From Acidocella aromatica (lineage in GTDB: Bacteria > Pseudomonadota > Alphaproteobacteria > Acetobacterales > Acetobacteraceae), in contig NZ_JACHFJ010000002.1 in NCBI RefSeq assembly GCF_014201825.1, positions 364,053 to 428,052 of the forward strand: 64,000 nucleotides of DNA, given 5' to 3'. The notes beneath the pieces are model-generated. The model did not search any database. It had not been told where the DNA came from and worked only from the letters and a program-made list of their open reading frames with translations. Position numbers and translations under genes: made by a program. Within the stretch, counting starts at the first letter, position 1. The number at the start of each line of letters is the position of its first letter. Below, one piece after another: positions 1 through 7,932 of the stretch.

Positions 1-672
1 CCAGAGGTACACACCTCCCGCCGCCGCCAGAACCAGCGTCATCAGCACGATGAAGCGCCGCCTCTCCCGTAGTACCAGCCCCAACAGCACGGCAGGATAA
101 AGCTTCATCGCCGCTGCCAGGGTGAACAACGCATAGCCCAGCGCCGCTAGCCGCGCCCGCAGCAGAAGCAGCAGGCCCGCCACCAACAGCACGAAGATCA
201 GCACATCCAGATTGGCGGTATTCAGCGCCAGCATCACATCGCCCGAACAGAGCCCCAGGCAACGCCAGACAACCCCGCCCCATCCGCGCGCGGGCGGCAA
301 CCCCAGGCTGACTAGCAGGAACAGCACGCCGCTAGCCAAACCCAACGGCATGCGCAGGGCCGGGCCGATGCCCAGATCGGCGATGCGCAGCAGCATTGGC
401 GCGTAATTATACACCCCGCCATGCATACAGGGGCTGGGCAGGTACACGTTCACCCCCGCTTTCCAGCATGCCCCAGCCTGCAGCACGGCCATTAGATCGG
501 TGAAGGTGTATAAATTCGGGATCGGGTCCAGCAGCCCGAGCAGCGCCGCATAACCACGCGGAGCCGCAAAGAACAGCAGCATAAACAGCCCGTACAGGGC
601 GGCAGCCACAAGGCTCGGCGCGCAGCGCAGCGCCAGTTCATGGCGTATCCCATGGCCGGTGCACCGCGCCAT
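1..672 (-). CDS. GT87/DUF2029-like polytopic membrane protein, 3' end cut by window
   Basis: Only the first 224 codons are present; the gene runs off the left edge. The ATG lies 7 nt after the era stop, so it is the last visible gene of the lepB-rnc-era run. The protein is strongly hydrophobic, with about five to six likely membrane segments. The stretch NTANLDVLIFVLL followed by AAMKLYPAVLL resembles the conserved loop and helix of DUF2029/GT87 polyprenyl-phosphate mannosyltransferases (family knowledge). Such enzymes move a sugar from a lipid carrier on the outer face of the inner membrane. The family call is moderate because the C-terminal half is missing; substrate unknown. Confidence 0.6.
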   Translation of the reverse strand, partial: MARCTGHGIRHELALRCAPSLVAAALYGLFMLLFFAAPRGYAALLGLLDPIPNLYTFTDLMAVLQAGACWKAGVNVYLPSPCMHGGVYNYAPMLLRIADLGIGPALRMPLGLASGVLFLLVSLGLPPARGWGGVVWRCLGLCSGDVMLALNTANLDVLIFVLLVAGLLLLLRARLAALGYALFTLAAAMKLYPAVLLGLVLRERRRFIVLMTLVLAAAGGVYLW

Positions 673-679
673 GCTTGGG

Positions 680-1573
680 TCAGATCTTCGGGTCGGTCAG
701 TCCGGTGGCGCGGATGCGGGCGGCTTCCTCGTCCCAGCCCGCACGCTCGGCCACACGCAGGAACAGATCCACCTTGGTCTCGAACAGGCGCGTCAGCTCC
801 GCCCTGGCCCGCGCGCCGATCTCGCGGATGCGCGAACCGCCAGAGCCGATCAGGATCGCCTTATGCCCAGGGCGGGAGACGTAGATCACCGCGTCGATAC
901 GGATACCGTTCTTCTGCTCCTTGAAGCTCTCGGTCTCCACCGTGGTGCCGTAGGGCACTTCGTCGCGGGTTTGCAGGAAGATCTGCTCACGCACGATCTC
1001 GGCGGCGAGCAGACGGTCCGGCAGGTCGGTCATCTCGTCCTCGGGGTAAAGGAACGGCCCCTCGGGCAACTTGGCGGTGCAGAAATCCAGCAGCACGTTA
1101 ATGCCGTCGCCAGTATTGGCGGAGATCATGAATATCTGCTCGAACTCAGCCAGCGCGGCGAGGTCTTGCGTGAGCGGCAGCAGCTTCTGGCGGTCGATCA
1201 GGTCGATCTTGTTCAGCACCAGCGCCATCTTGCGGCCCGAAGCGGCGGCCTTGGTCACGATCTCGCGCACGGCGTCCGTCAACCCGGCCTTGGCGTCCAC
1301 CAGCAGCAGCACATAATCGGCCTCGGCTGCGCCATCCCAGGCGGCGGCGACCATCGCGCGGTCCAGCCGGCGCTTGGGCGAGAAGATGCCTGGCGTGTCC
1401 ACGAAGAGCATCTGCGCCTCGTTACGCACCAGAATCCCCAGCACGCGCGCACGGGTTGTCTGCGCCTTCGGCGTCACGATGGAGAGCTTCGCTCCCGTCA
1501 GGCGGTTGAGCAGCGTGGATTTCCCCGCATTGGGTGCGCCGATCAGCGCAATGAAACCGCATTTCGTCGTCAT
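680..1573 (-). CDS. era: GTPase Era
   Basis: Era binds the 3' end of 16S rRNA and acts in 30S maturation. The 297-residue protein has the G1 loop GAPNAGKST (residues 12-20), a switch region with QTTRAR, G3 DTPG, G4 NKID and G5 SAN. A C-terminal KH RNA-binding domain follows, containing GSGGSRIREIG. Length is normal for the family. The ATG overlaps the rnc stop as ATGA, which implies translational coupling with RNase III, a classic rnc-era arrangement. Confidence 0.97.
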   Translation of the reverse strand: MTTKCGFIALIGAPNAGKSTLLNRLTGAKLSIVTPKAQTTRARVLGILVRNEAQMLFVDTPGIFSPKRRLDRAMVAAAWDGAAEADYVLLLVDAKAGLTDAVREIVTKAAASGRKMALVLNKIDLIDRQKLLPLTQDLAALAEFEQIFMISANTGDGINVLLDFCTAKLPEGPFLYPEDEMTDLPDRLLAAEIVREQIFLQTRDEVPYGTTVETESFKEQKNGIRIDAVIYVSRPGHKAILIGSGGSRIREIGARARAELTRLFETKVDLFLRVAERAGWDEEAARIRATGLTDPKI

Positions 1574-2241
1574 TCTGGCAATATCTCCAGCAGCATCCGT
1601 GCTGCTTCCTGTTCCGCCGCGCGCTTGGCCCCGGCCTTGGCCTCGGCACTCTCCTTGCCCACGCTCACCCGTATCACGAAGAGCGGCGCATGTGAGGGGC
1701 CGCTTTGCGACACCACTTCATAAACCGGCAGTTGCTGGGAGCGCTTGAGCGCCCATTCCTGCAGCGCCGTCTTGGGGTCCTTGGGTGGGGCGGCCTGGGC
1801 CACGACCACATCCTTCATAACCCGGCGGATAAACGCTTTCGCCGCATCCAGCCCGGCATCCAGATACAGCGCCCCGATCATCGCCTCCAACGCATCGGCC
1901 ACCACATTTGCCTGGGCGCTCACCCCGCGCTTGGCCTCTCCCGGCGCGACGTTCAGCATATGGGCCACGCCATGAGCCTCGGCGATGGCCGCGAGCGACG
2001 GCTTGGAGACAAGTGCCGCCAGACGCGGGCCGAGCTTACCCTCCTGTTCATTGGGAAAGCGCTCGATCAGCCACTCGGCCACCACCAAGCCGAGCACACG
2101 GTCGCCGATGAATTCCAGCCGTTCGTTCGAGCCCACCCCCTTGGCCCCGGCGGCGGAGCGGTGGGTAAGCGCCTCGGCCAGCAGCTCGGGGCGGGTGAAA
2201 TCATGCCCAAGCAGCGCCTGGGCGGAGGTCAACCCGCTCAC
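1570..2241 (-). CDS. rnc: Ribonuclease III
   Basis: RNase III cleaves double-stranded RNA in rRNA and mRNA processing. The signature NERLEFIGDR lies at residues 39-48, a second acidic cluster DALEAMIGALYLD follows, and a C-terminal double-stranded-RNA-binding domain fills about residues 155-220. I chose the GTG at 2241, which overlaps the lepB stop as GTGA and gives 223 residues. A TTG at 2268 would add nine residues inside lepB and looks less likely. The gene is coupled to lepB upstream and era downstream. Confidence 0.95.
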   Translation of the reverse strand: MSGLTSAQALLGHDFTRPELLAEALTHRSAAGAKGVGSNERLEFIGDRVLGLVVAEWLIERFPNEQEGKLGPRLAALVSKPSLAAIAEAHGVAHMLNVAPGEAKRGVSAQANVVADALEAMIGALYLDAGLDAAKAFIRRVMKDVVVAQAAPPKDPKTALQEWALKRSQQLPVYEVVSQSGPSHAPLFVIRVSVGKESAEAKAGAKRAAEQEAARMLLEILPE

Positions 2242-2990
2242 GTAATGGAGTGCAGCATCCGGCCCCAACGAATCTCGACGGGCCAGTACCAGAACTGCCA
2301 GAACGGATGCTTCAGATCGATGGAAAAGAAGATCAGCGAAGCCGGACCGATCACGTTCTCGATGGGCACATAGCCCACTGGACCATCGAGGAAGCGGGAA
2401 TCCTCGGAATCGTCGCGGTTATCGCCCATCAGGAAGATATCGCCCGCCGGCACGGTGTAAACCGGGGTGTTGTTGGCGAACCCTTCATCGGTGCGCTTGA
2501 GGATCTGGTGCACCTTTCCGCCCGGCAGCGTCTCCGTATAGTCGCGGGCCTGCACCGGCGGCCCGTAGGCATCGCTGTCATCGACATAGGTCCCGGCATC
2601 GGTGCGCGGCACCTGCTGGCCGTTGATCAGCAACTGGCCGTTGGTCACCTGGATGGTATCGCCCGGCAGGCCGATGACGCGCTTGATGAAATCCTCATCC
2701 GGCAGCCCAGGCGGGCGGAACACCACCACATCGCCCCGCTTGGGCGCGCCGCCCGGCCAACGGCCCGAGAAGACATCCGGCGCGAAGGGGAAGGAGAAAT
2801 GCGAATAGCCGTAGGCGAACTTGTTCACCACCAGATAATCGCCCACCAGCAGGGTCGGCACCATGGAACCGGAGGGGATATAGAACGGTTCGAACAGGAA
2901 GGTGTGGATGCCAACGGCGATCAGCCCGGCATAGACTATGGTTTTGACGAATTCGATAAAACCGCCGGAATGCTGCGCGTTGCGTGCCAT
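2238..2990 (-). CDS. lepB: Signal peptidase I, copy nearer rnc
   Basis: This inner-membrane serine protease removes signal peptides from exported proteins. The 250-residue protein has one N-terminal membrane segment (about residues 12-33). The catalytic serine is in IPSGSM (Ser42) and the general-base lysine in KRVIGLPGD (Lys103). The conserved box GDNRDDSEDSR lies near the C-terminus. Its stop overlaps rnc. It is the larger of two tandem LepB paralogues, with an extra loop (YGYSHFSFPFAPD) absent from its neighbour. Both active sites look complete. Confidence 0.95.
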   Translation of the reverse strand: MARNAQHSGGFIEFVKTIVYAGLIAVGIHTFLFEPFYIPSGSMVPTLLVGDYLVVNKFAYGYSHFSFPFAPDVFSGRWPGGAPKRGDVVVFRPPGLPDEDFIKRVIGLPGDTIQVTNGQLLINGQQVPRTDAGTYVDDSDAYGPPVQARDYTETLPGGKVHQILKRTDEGFANNTPVYTVPAGDIFLMGDNRDDSEDSRFLDGPVGYVPIENVIGPASLIFFSIDLKHPFWQFWYWPVEIRWGRMLHSIT

Positions 2991-3017
2991 CTATATGCCA
3001 ATCCTCGAAACTTGGCG

Positions 3018-3046
3018 CATCAAACCCGGCACTGGCGGCTTGTCAA
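3018..3046 (-). promoter_or_regulatory. Candidate promoter for lepB-rnc-era
   Basis: On the minus strand there is a -35 box TTGACA (3046-3041), a 17-nt spacer and a weak -10 TTGATG (3023-3018) in the 65-nt gap between the two lepB genes. It could let lepB-rnc-era be transcribed apart from the upstream paralogue. The -35 is perfect and the -10 is poor. Confidence 0.4.
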
Positions 3047-3055
3047 GGAAACGCC

Positions 3056-3709
3056 TTACTCCACCCGCCGGAAGAACCGCCCCGGCCGCAGTTTGAGACC
3101 GTGCGCGCGCGGGTCCAGCGCCACCAGCACCAGCACGGCTCGGCCGATCACGTCCCGCTCGGGCACGTAGCCCACGGGCCCGTCGAGGAAGCGCGAATCC
3201 TCGGAATTGTCGCGATTGTCGCCTAGCAGGAAGAGATCGCCCGGCGGCACGGTGTAAACCGGCGTGTTGTTGGCAAAGCCGTCATCCGCCACCTTGAGGA
3301 TGGGGTAGCTCCGCCCCCCCGGCAGGGTTTCGGTGCAGATCCGGGCCACCACCGGACCCGCCCCGCTTTCGTCCTCGTAATGGCCCGCGTCGGCGCACGG
3401 CACTTGCTGGCCATTGAGGAACAGCCGCCCGGCCTTGAGCTGCACGCTATCGCCCGGCAGGCCGATGACGCGCTTGACCAGCACTTCGCCCGAGCCGGTG
3501 GGCGAGGCGAAGACCAGCACTTCACCCCGCCGGAACGGGCCGTGGAGGAATTTGCTGACGATCAGGCAATCCCCCGGCAGCAGTTCCGGAACCATGCTCC
3601 CCGAGGGAATCCAGTACGGCGCGAACAGGAAGTGGCGCACGCCCACCGCCACGGCCAGGGCGATGGCCAATGTCCTCAGCACCTCCCCCAGCCTTAGCGT
3701 CTGTTTCAC
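3056..3709 (-). CDS. Signal peptidase I, second tandem copy
   Basis: A second type I signal peptidase, 217 residues. It has a single N-terminal membrane segment, catalytic Ser38 in IPSGSM, Lys79 in KRVIGLPGD and the box GDNRDNSEDSR. It is similar to the adjacent LepB along most of its length but lacks one internal loop and the longer C-terminal end. It is first in the minus-strand run, 65 nt upstream of the other lepB. It could process a different subset of substrates (inference); there is no sign of inactivation. Confidence 0.93.
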   Translation of the reverse strand: MKQTLRLGEVLRTLAIALAVAVGVRHFLFAPYWIPSGSMVPELLPGDCLIVSKFLHGPFRRGEVLVFASPTGSGEVLVKRVIGLPGDSVQLKAGRLFLNGQQVPCADAGHYEDESGAGPVVARICTETLPGGRSYPILKVADDGFANNTPVYTVPPGDLFLLGDNRDNSEDSRFLDGPVGYVPERDVIGRAVLVLVALDPRAHGLKLRPGRFFRRVE

Positions 3710-3967
3710 AACTCTACTCCGGCGGCCCTTTAGCCGCGTTTTTCTGCACTCCGGTGCTCACGTACCTTAAGCACGCTCGGCTCCGGCACTCAAAAATCAC
3801 GCCTAACCGCCTCGCCGGAGCGAGTTCTTAAACAGCCTCTCAAGCGCCGCATTACATTAAATAACCATCTGTAATCTGCCGCTTTCAATCCCGGCGCTTG
3901 CGGCGTGTCAACAAATGGGTACAGAGAGGCCCGCATTTGCCAGCACAGCACGGAGACCGATTCGCCC

Positions 3968-5227
3968 ATGCTCAAGACCAACGGTTTGTCCCGCGCCGCC
4001 CTTGCCGCCGCGCTGGTCTTCGCCAACGCCGCCGCGGCCAAGACTCACCACGCCGTCGATAACGGCCCCCACACCGCTTCCGCCCAGGCGGACAAGATCG
4101 GCGCCACCGCCGCGCCCACCGGCCCGGCGCCGGTGCCGGATTCCCCGGCGGGCGATAAATCCACTCCCGTGCCGCCCACGCTGCCGGACATGACGGCCTA
4201 TGTGCTGATGGACGCCGCCACCGGCGCCATCCTGGCCGAGGCCGCGCCGCATATGCAGCTCCCCCCCGCCAGCCTGACCAAGCTTATGACGGCGCACATC
4301 GTCTACAAGGCGCTGCACAGCGGCGGGCTGAAGCTGGACCAGACCGTGCCGGTCTCGGTCGATGCGTGGCACCAGCAGGGCTCCACCATGTTCATCGACC
4401 CGACCTCGGTCGTTACCGTGGACCAACTCCTGCACGGGCTGATCATCGACTCGGGTAACGACGCCGCCACCGCCCTGGCTGAGCAGGTGGCCGGCTCCAC
4501 CGATTCCTTCGTGCAAATGATGAACAAGGAGGCCGCCAATATCGGCCTCACCGATACCAACTACGTCAACCCCACCGGCCTGCCCGACCCCGCACTGCAC
4601 ACCTCGGCCATGGACGTGGCGCTGCTCTCCCGCGCCATCCTGCAGGAGGAGCCGGAGATCCTCGATATCTCCAAGCAGCAGAGCTACACCTACAACAACA
4701 TCACCCAGGCGAGCTGGAACCCGGTGCTGGCCAAGGACCCCACCGTGGACGGCCTCAAGACCGGCCTGACCAAGGAAAGCGGCCATTGCATCGACGTCAC
4801 CGCCCAGCGCGGCAGCATGCGGCTGATCGCCGTGGTCACCGGCGGGCCGACCTGGGGCGAAAGCACCGCCGCCATCGAGACGCTGCTCGCCTACGGCCAG
4901 AAATTCTTCACCGACACGAAGATCGCCACCGCGAACCAGCAGATCGACACGCTCACCAGCGACGCGCTGGATAGCGGCAGCGTGCCCGTCGGCCCGGCGC
5001 AGGACGTGTTCCTCACCCTGCCCGCCGACGCCGCCAACAGCGTGACCCACAGCATCACCTACACCGCCGACCTCACCCCTGGCGTGACCAAGGGCGAGAC
5101 GCTGGGCAGCGTGACCTACACCGCCAACGGCAAAACCCTGGCCACCGTGCCGGTGCTGGCCCTGGCGGATTCGCCGCAGGCGAGCTTCTTCACCAAAATC
5201 AAACGTAAGCTGAGCAAGTATCTATGA
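3968..5227 (+). CDS. D-alanyl-D-alanine carboxypeptidase (PBP5/6 type)
   Basis: A penicillin-binding protein that trims the terminal D-Ala from peptidoglycan pentapeptides in the periplasm. I chose the ATG at 3968 because it begins a clear signal peptide (positive start, hydrophobic core, AAAAK at about residue 25); an upstream in-frame ATG at 3905 would bury it. The motifs are SLTK (Ser102-Lys105), SGN (162-164) and KTG (264-266). A Pro/Ala-rich linker (about 45-72) precedes the catalytic domain. The C-terminus FFTKIKRKLSKYL is a basic amphipathic helix of the PBP5 membrane-anchor kind. It overlaps the next gene by 4 nt. Confidence 0.93.
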   Translation: MLKTNGLSRAALAAALVFANAAAAKTHHAVDNGPHTASAQADKIGATAAPTGPAPVPDSPAGDKSTPVPPTLPDMTAYVLMDAATGAILAEAAPHMQLPPASLTKLMTAHIVYKALHSGGLKLDQTVPVSVDAWHQQGSTMFIDPTSVVTVDQLLHGLIIDSGNDAATALAEQVAGSTDSFVQMMNKEAANIGLTDTNYVNPTGLPDPALHTSAMDVALLSRAILQEEPEILDISKQQSYTYNNITQASWNPVLAKDPTVDGLKTGLTKESGHCIDVTAQRGSMRLIAVVTGGPTWGESTAAIETLLAYGQKFFTDTKIATANQQIDTLTSDALDSGSVPVGPAQDVFLTLPADAANSVTHSITYTADLTPGVTKGETLGSVTYTANGKTLATVPVLALADSPQASFFTKIKRKLSKYL

Positions 5228-5472
5228 GCGACACCCTCCCCGACCGCCTCTCCATCGACCCGGACAGCGCCTTCTTCAACGAGAAGCTGCTGGAGCGGGG
5301 CATCGGCATCCGTTTCAACGGGGTCGAGAAAAACAATGTCGAGGAATATTGCGTCTCCGAAGGCTGGGTGCGCGTGGCCGCCGGCAAAACCACCGACCGT
5401 CACGGCAAGCCGCTGACCATGAAGCTCAAGGGCAAGGTTGAAGCTTATTTCCGTGACGACGCCGCGGGCTAA
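5224..5472 (+). CDS. DUF3297 family protein
   Basis: An 82-residue soluble protein coupled to the D,D-carboxypeptidase by an ATGA overlap. The run ERGIGIRFNGVEKNNVEEYC, and later SEGWVRVAAGK, matches my memory of the DUF3297 family, which is widespread in proteobacteria and has no firmly known function. No signal peptide or membrane segment is present. The coupling may be positional rather than functional. A strong hairpin follows 8 nt after the stop. Confidence 0.8.
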   Translation: MSDTLPDRLSIDPDSAFFNEKLLERGIGIRFNGVEKNNVEEYCVSEGWVRVAAGKTTDRHGKPLTMKLKGKVEAYFRDDAAG

Positions 5473-5473
5473 G

Positions 5474-5527
5474 AAAGTCGTGGGGGCTTTTTGAAAAAAG
5501 CCCCCACACCTGCAAAAAACTTTTAGA
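5474..5527. repeat. Palindromic intergenic element, copy 1, and likely bidirectional terminator
   Basis: A near-perfect hairpin (5480-5507) has the arms GTGGGGGCTTTTT and AAAAAGCCCCCAC. Short outer arms AAAGT (5474-5478) and ACTTT (5519-5523) flank it. The right flank AAAAAACTTTTAG resembles the flanks at 12.6, 26.5, 41.3 and 63.9 kb. It lies between two convergent genes, and the T/A-rich centre would serve as a terminator in both directions. Confidence 0.75.
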
Positions 5528-5529
5528 AC

Positions 5530-6147
5530 TTAGCCGGGCCGCTTCATATCGAGGCGGGTTTCCGGCAGCACTTCGGCATATGCCGTGGCGCCTCCCGCGC
5601 GCAGCAGAATACGTGCGCTGAACGTGTCGAATACCCCATCCACGATCAGATGCGGGGCAATATGCACGCCCACCACTTCCCCCAGTACCAGCCACGCCTC
5701 GGCGGGCTGCCCTTGCCAGCCCTTGAGCTGCACGATCTCCGCCACCTTGCACTCGAAATTCACCGGGCTCGCCGCCACGCGTGGCGGCTGCACGAGGTTC
5801 GCGGGCGCCTTTTCCAGCCCGGCTAAAGTGAATTCATCCACCCCATAAGCCGCCGTGGCTGAGGTCGCGTTCATCGCCTCGGCCAGCTCCCGCGTGGCGA
5901 GGTTCCATACGAACTCCCCGGTCTCCCGAACATTGCGCAGCGTGTCCTTGGCGCCGATGCTGGAGAAGCCGATAATCGGCGGGTGATAACAAAAGGCATT
6001 GAAAAAGCTGTATGGTGCCAAATTCACCGAACCATCCGCACCGCGTGAGGAGATCCAGCCAATTGGGCGCGGCCCGACGATGGCGTTGAACGGATCGTGC
6101 TTCAGCCCGTGCCCTTTGGCCGGTTCGTAGAAATGGTCCTGCTCCAT
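5530..6147 (-). CDS. Flavin reductase family protein
   Basis: A 205-residue flavin-reductase-like (split-barrel FMN-binding) protein. It has PFNAIVGPRPIGWISSRG near the start, then SVNLAPYSFFNAFCYHPP and FVWNLATRELAEAMN, the usual FMN-pocket features of the DIM6/NTAB-type flavoprotein group (family knowledge). The substrate is unknown; members include FMN reductases and small oxygenase partners. A purine-rich site AGGGGGGC precedes the ATG. Convergent with DUF3297 across the palindromic element. Confidence 0.85.
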   Translation of the reverse strand: MEQDHFYEPAKGHGLKHDPFNAIVGPRPIGWISSRGADGSVNLAPYSFFNAFCYHPPIIGFSSIGAKDTLRNVRETGEFVWNLATRELAEAMNATSATAAYGVDEFTLAGLEKAPANLVQPPRVAASPVNFECKVAEIVQLKGWQGQPAEAWLVLGEVVGVHIAPHLIVDGVFDTFSARILLRAGGATAYAEVLPETRLDMKRPG

Positions 6148-6178
6148 GCCCCCCTATGTGGCACCGCCACCGCCGGGC

Positions 6179-7459
6179 TCAAGCCTTCTCGGTGAATTCC
6201 GTCTCCCGGTAACGACACACCTGATCGCCACCGAACAGCCTTGCATCGGCCAGCGCCTGGGTGGCGCGGCGGGTGAGCTCCTGCGGGTTATAGAGGTCAT
6301 CTGGCCCGCTGAAGGCCGCAGCCCCGCCGCTTAATGTCAGCAGCCCGCCCTCGCGCACATCGTCGGGCAGGGCCAAAGCCCGCACCGCCTCGGCAATCTT
6401 TTGCGCCACGCACTCCGCCCCGGCGGCATCGGCCAACGGCAGTAGTACGGCGATTTCCGTCTTGCTGTAACGAGCGACGAGATCGCCCGTACGGCGCGGT
6501 ACAGCCCGCACCGCCTCGCCCACGCCGCGCAGGCAGGCATCGGCGGATTTGCGGCCGTGGCGCGCCGTGTAGCGAGCGAATTGGTCGATCTCGATCAGCA
6601 CCAGCCCAAGCGGCATCTTGCTGCGTACGGCGCGCTTGAACTCGTAGCCCAGGCTGGCATCGAACTGCTTGCGGCTGAGCAGGCCGGTGAGTTCGTCCAC
6701 GGTACCATCCTCCAACCCGGCATGGGCAGGCGGATGCGTCTCGGCCCTGCGGGTCTCAGTCACATCCACCATCACGCCCTGCACCGCCTCCACGTCCCCG
6801 AAGCGGCCACGCAGCGCCTGGGCGCGCAGCACCACGTTGCGGATCTCGCCATCCGGGCGGCGCAGCTTGGCCGTTACATCAAACTCGCCGCCTTTTTCCA
6901 TGACTTCGCGCAGCAGCGCCCCGATGCGCGCGCCATCCAGCGGATGAAATGCCGCGAGTGCCGAGTCCAGCCGTGGGCGGTAATGCTCGTGCCACAGGCC
7001 ATGGATGCGGAACACCTCATCCGACCATGTCAGCGTTTGCCCCGGCACGGCGAGGCGCCAATGCCCGACATGCCCGGCCTGCTCAGCCTTGGCCAGCCAG
7101 AAACGCGCTTCCTCGGCGGCGGCTTCCGCCCGGCGCGCCCGCGCCTCCAGCCGCCGGTTGAGAACCTGGGCCCGCCCCTCCCGCAACCGCCGCGCCACCG
7201 GCCAGAACACGGCGGGCAGCGCCAGCAGGCAAAGTGCCGCGGTAAAGTTCAGCATGTAATTCAGCTCAACCCAGCACAGCGGAGCGGTGGCGATGGCCAG
7301 TGTCTCCACCAGGGCGCCGGAGAGCAGCGCAATCATCAGTGTCGTGCGCTGTTCACCCACAACGCTGTCCTCGGTCGCGGTGGAGAGGTCGTTAACCACA
7401 TAGGCCATGGCGAGAAACGCGCTCGCCGCCATCGTATCTACGATCGTATCCGCAATCAT
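6179..7459 (-). CDS. Membrane PAS-GGDEF protein with degenerate GGDEF motif
   Basis: A 426-residue signalling protein. Two likely N-terminal membrane segments (about 42-60 and 68-88) are followed by a short helical linker, a PAS fold (about 125-235) and a GGDEF-type domain (about 255-415) that opens with DELTGLLSR. The signature that should read GGDEF is SKTEI (332-336), and the metal-binding region reads EIDQFARYT rather than a DxDxFKxxND form. It is therefore unlikely to make cyclic-di-GMP; it may bind nucleotide or act as a scaffold (inference). Nothing next to it suggests its input. GGAGG lies just upstream of the ATG. Confidence 0.85.
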   Translation of the reverse strand: MIADTIVDTMAASAFLAMAYVVNDLSTATEDSVVGEQRTTLMIALLSGALVETLAIATAPLCWVELNYMLNFTAALCLLALPAVFWPVARRLREGRAQVLNRRLEARARRAEAAAEEARFWLAKAEQAGHVGHWRLAVPGQTLTWSDEVFRIHGLWHEHYRPRLDSALAAFHPLDGARIGALLREVMEKGGEFDVTAKLRRPDGEIRNVVLRAQALRGRFGDVEAVQGVMVDVTETRRAETHPPAHAGLEDGTVDELTGLLSRKQFDASLGYEFKRAVRSKMPLGLVLIEIDQFARYTARHGRKSADACLRGVGEAVRAVPRRTGDLVARYSKTEIAVLLPLADAAGAECVAQKIAEAVRALALPDDVREGGLLTLSGGAAAFSGPDDLYNPQELTRRATQALADARLFGGDQVCRYRETEFTEKA

Positions 7460-7521
7460 GCCGCCTCCGCCGGAAGGAACTGGTTAACAAAGCATTCCTT
7501 CCTGAGCATGGGGCGACAAAG

Positions 7522-7932
7522 TTAAGTGGCGGCTAATGGCTCCGCGGAAATAATCACTTGCGCGTAGGCATAGGGATATTCATCGGTCAGCGAGAGGAAA
7601 ATGCGCGGCGCATGGCCGGGCGGGGTGATGGCGTGCAGCCGCTCCAGCGCCCCGCCATGCAACTCCAGTGTCGGCTGGCCGGATTGCAGGTTGACCACGC
7701 GCAGATCCGAGAGAAACACGCCATGGCGGAACCCGGTACCGAGCGCCTTGGCGCAGGCCTCCTTGGCGGCGAAGCGCTTGGCGTAGCTCGGCGCGCGGAA
7801 ATGCGCCCGGCGTTCGGAGCGGGCGCGCTCCACCTCGGAGAACACACGCAGGGTGAAGCGCTCGCCATGCTTTTCCAGCGCCGCCTCGATCCGCCTTATG
7901 TCGCAGATATCGGAACCGAGCCCGAGGATCAT
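7522..7932 (-). CDS. acpS: Holo-[acyl-carrier-protein] synthase
   Basis: AcpS transfers 4'-phosphopantetheine from CoA to acyl carrier protein. The 136-residue protein starts MILGLGSD with the magnesium ligand Asp8, and has [12 protein letters not shown] with Glu58, the second ligand. Length is normal. Its ATG overlaps the rsh stop (ATGA), placing it last in the folK-rpoZ-rsh-acpS run. Pairing of rsh with a lipid-synthesis gene is common in alphaproteobacteria. Confidence 0.95.
   Translation of the reverse strand: MILGLGSDICDIRRIEAALEKHGERFTLRVFSEVERARSERRAHFRAPSYAKRFAAKEACAKALGTGFRHGVFLSDLRVVNLQSGQPTLELHGGALERLHAITPPGHAPRIFLSLTDEYPYAYAQVIISAEPLAAT

Noticed and set aside
3710..3967. Antisense frame and gene candidates in the lepB-carboxypeptidase gap
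   Set aside because: The minus-strand frame 3790-4041 runs through the signal peptide of the carboxypeptidase and has no features. The gap appears to hold only divergent control sequence with no boxes that I can assign.
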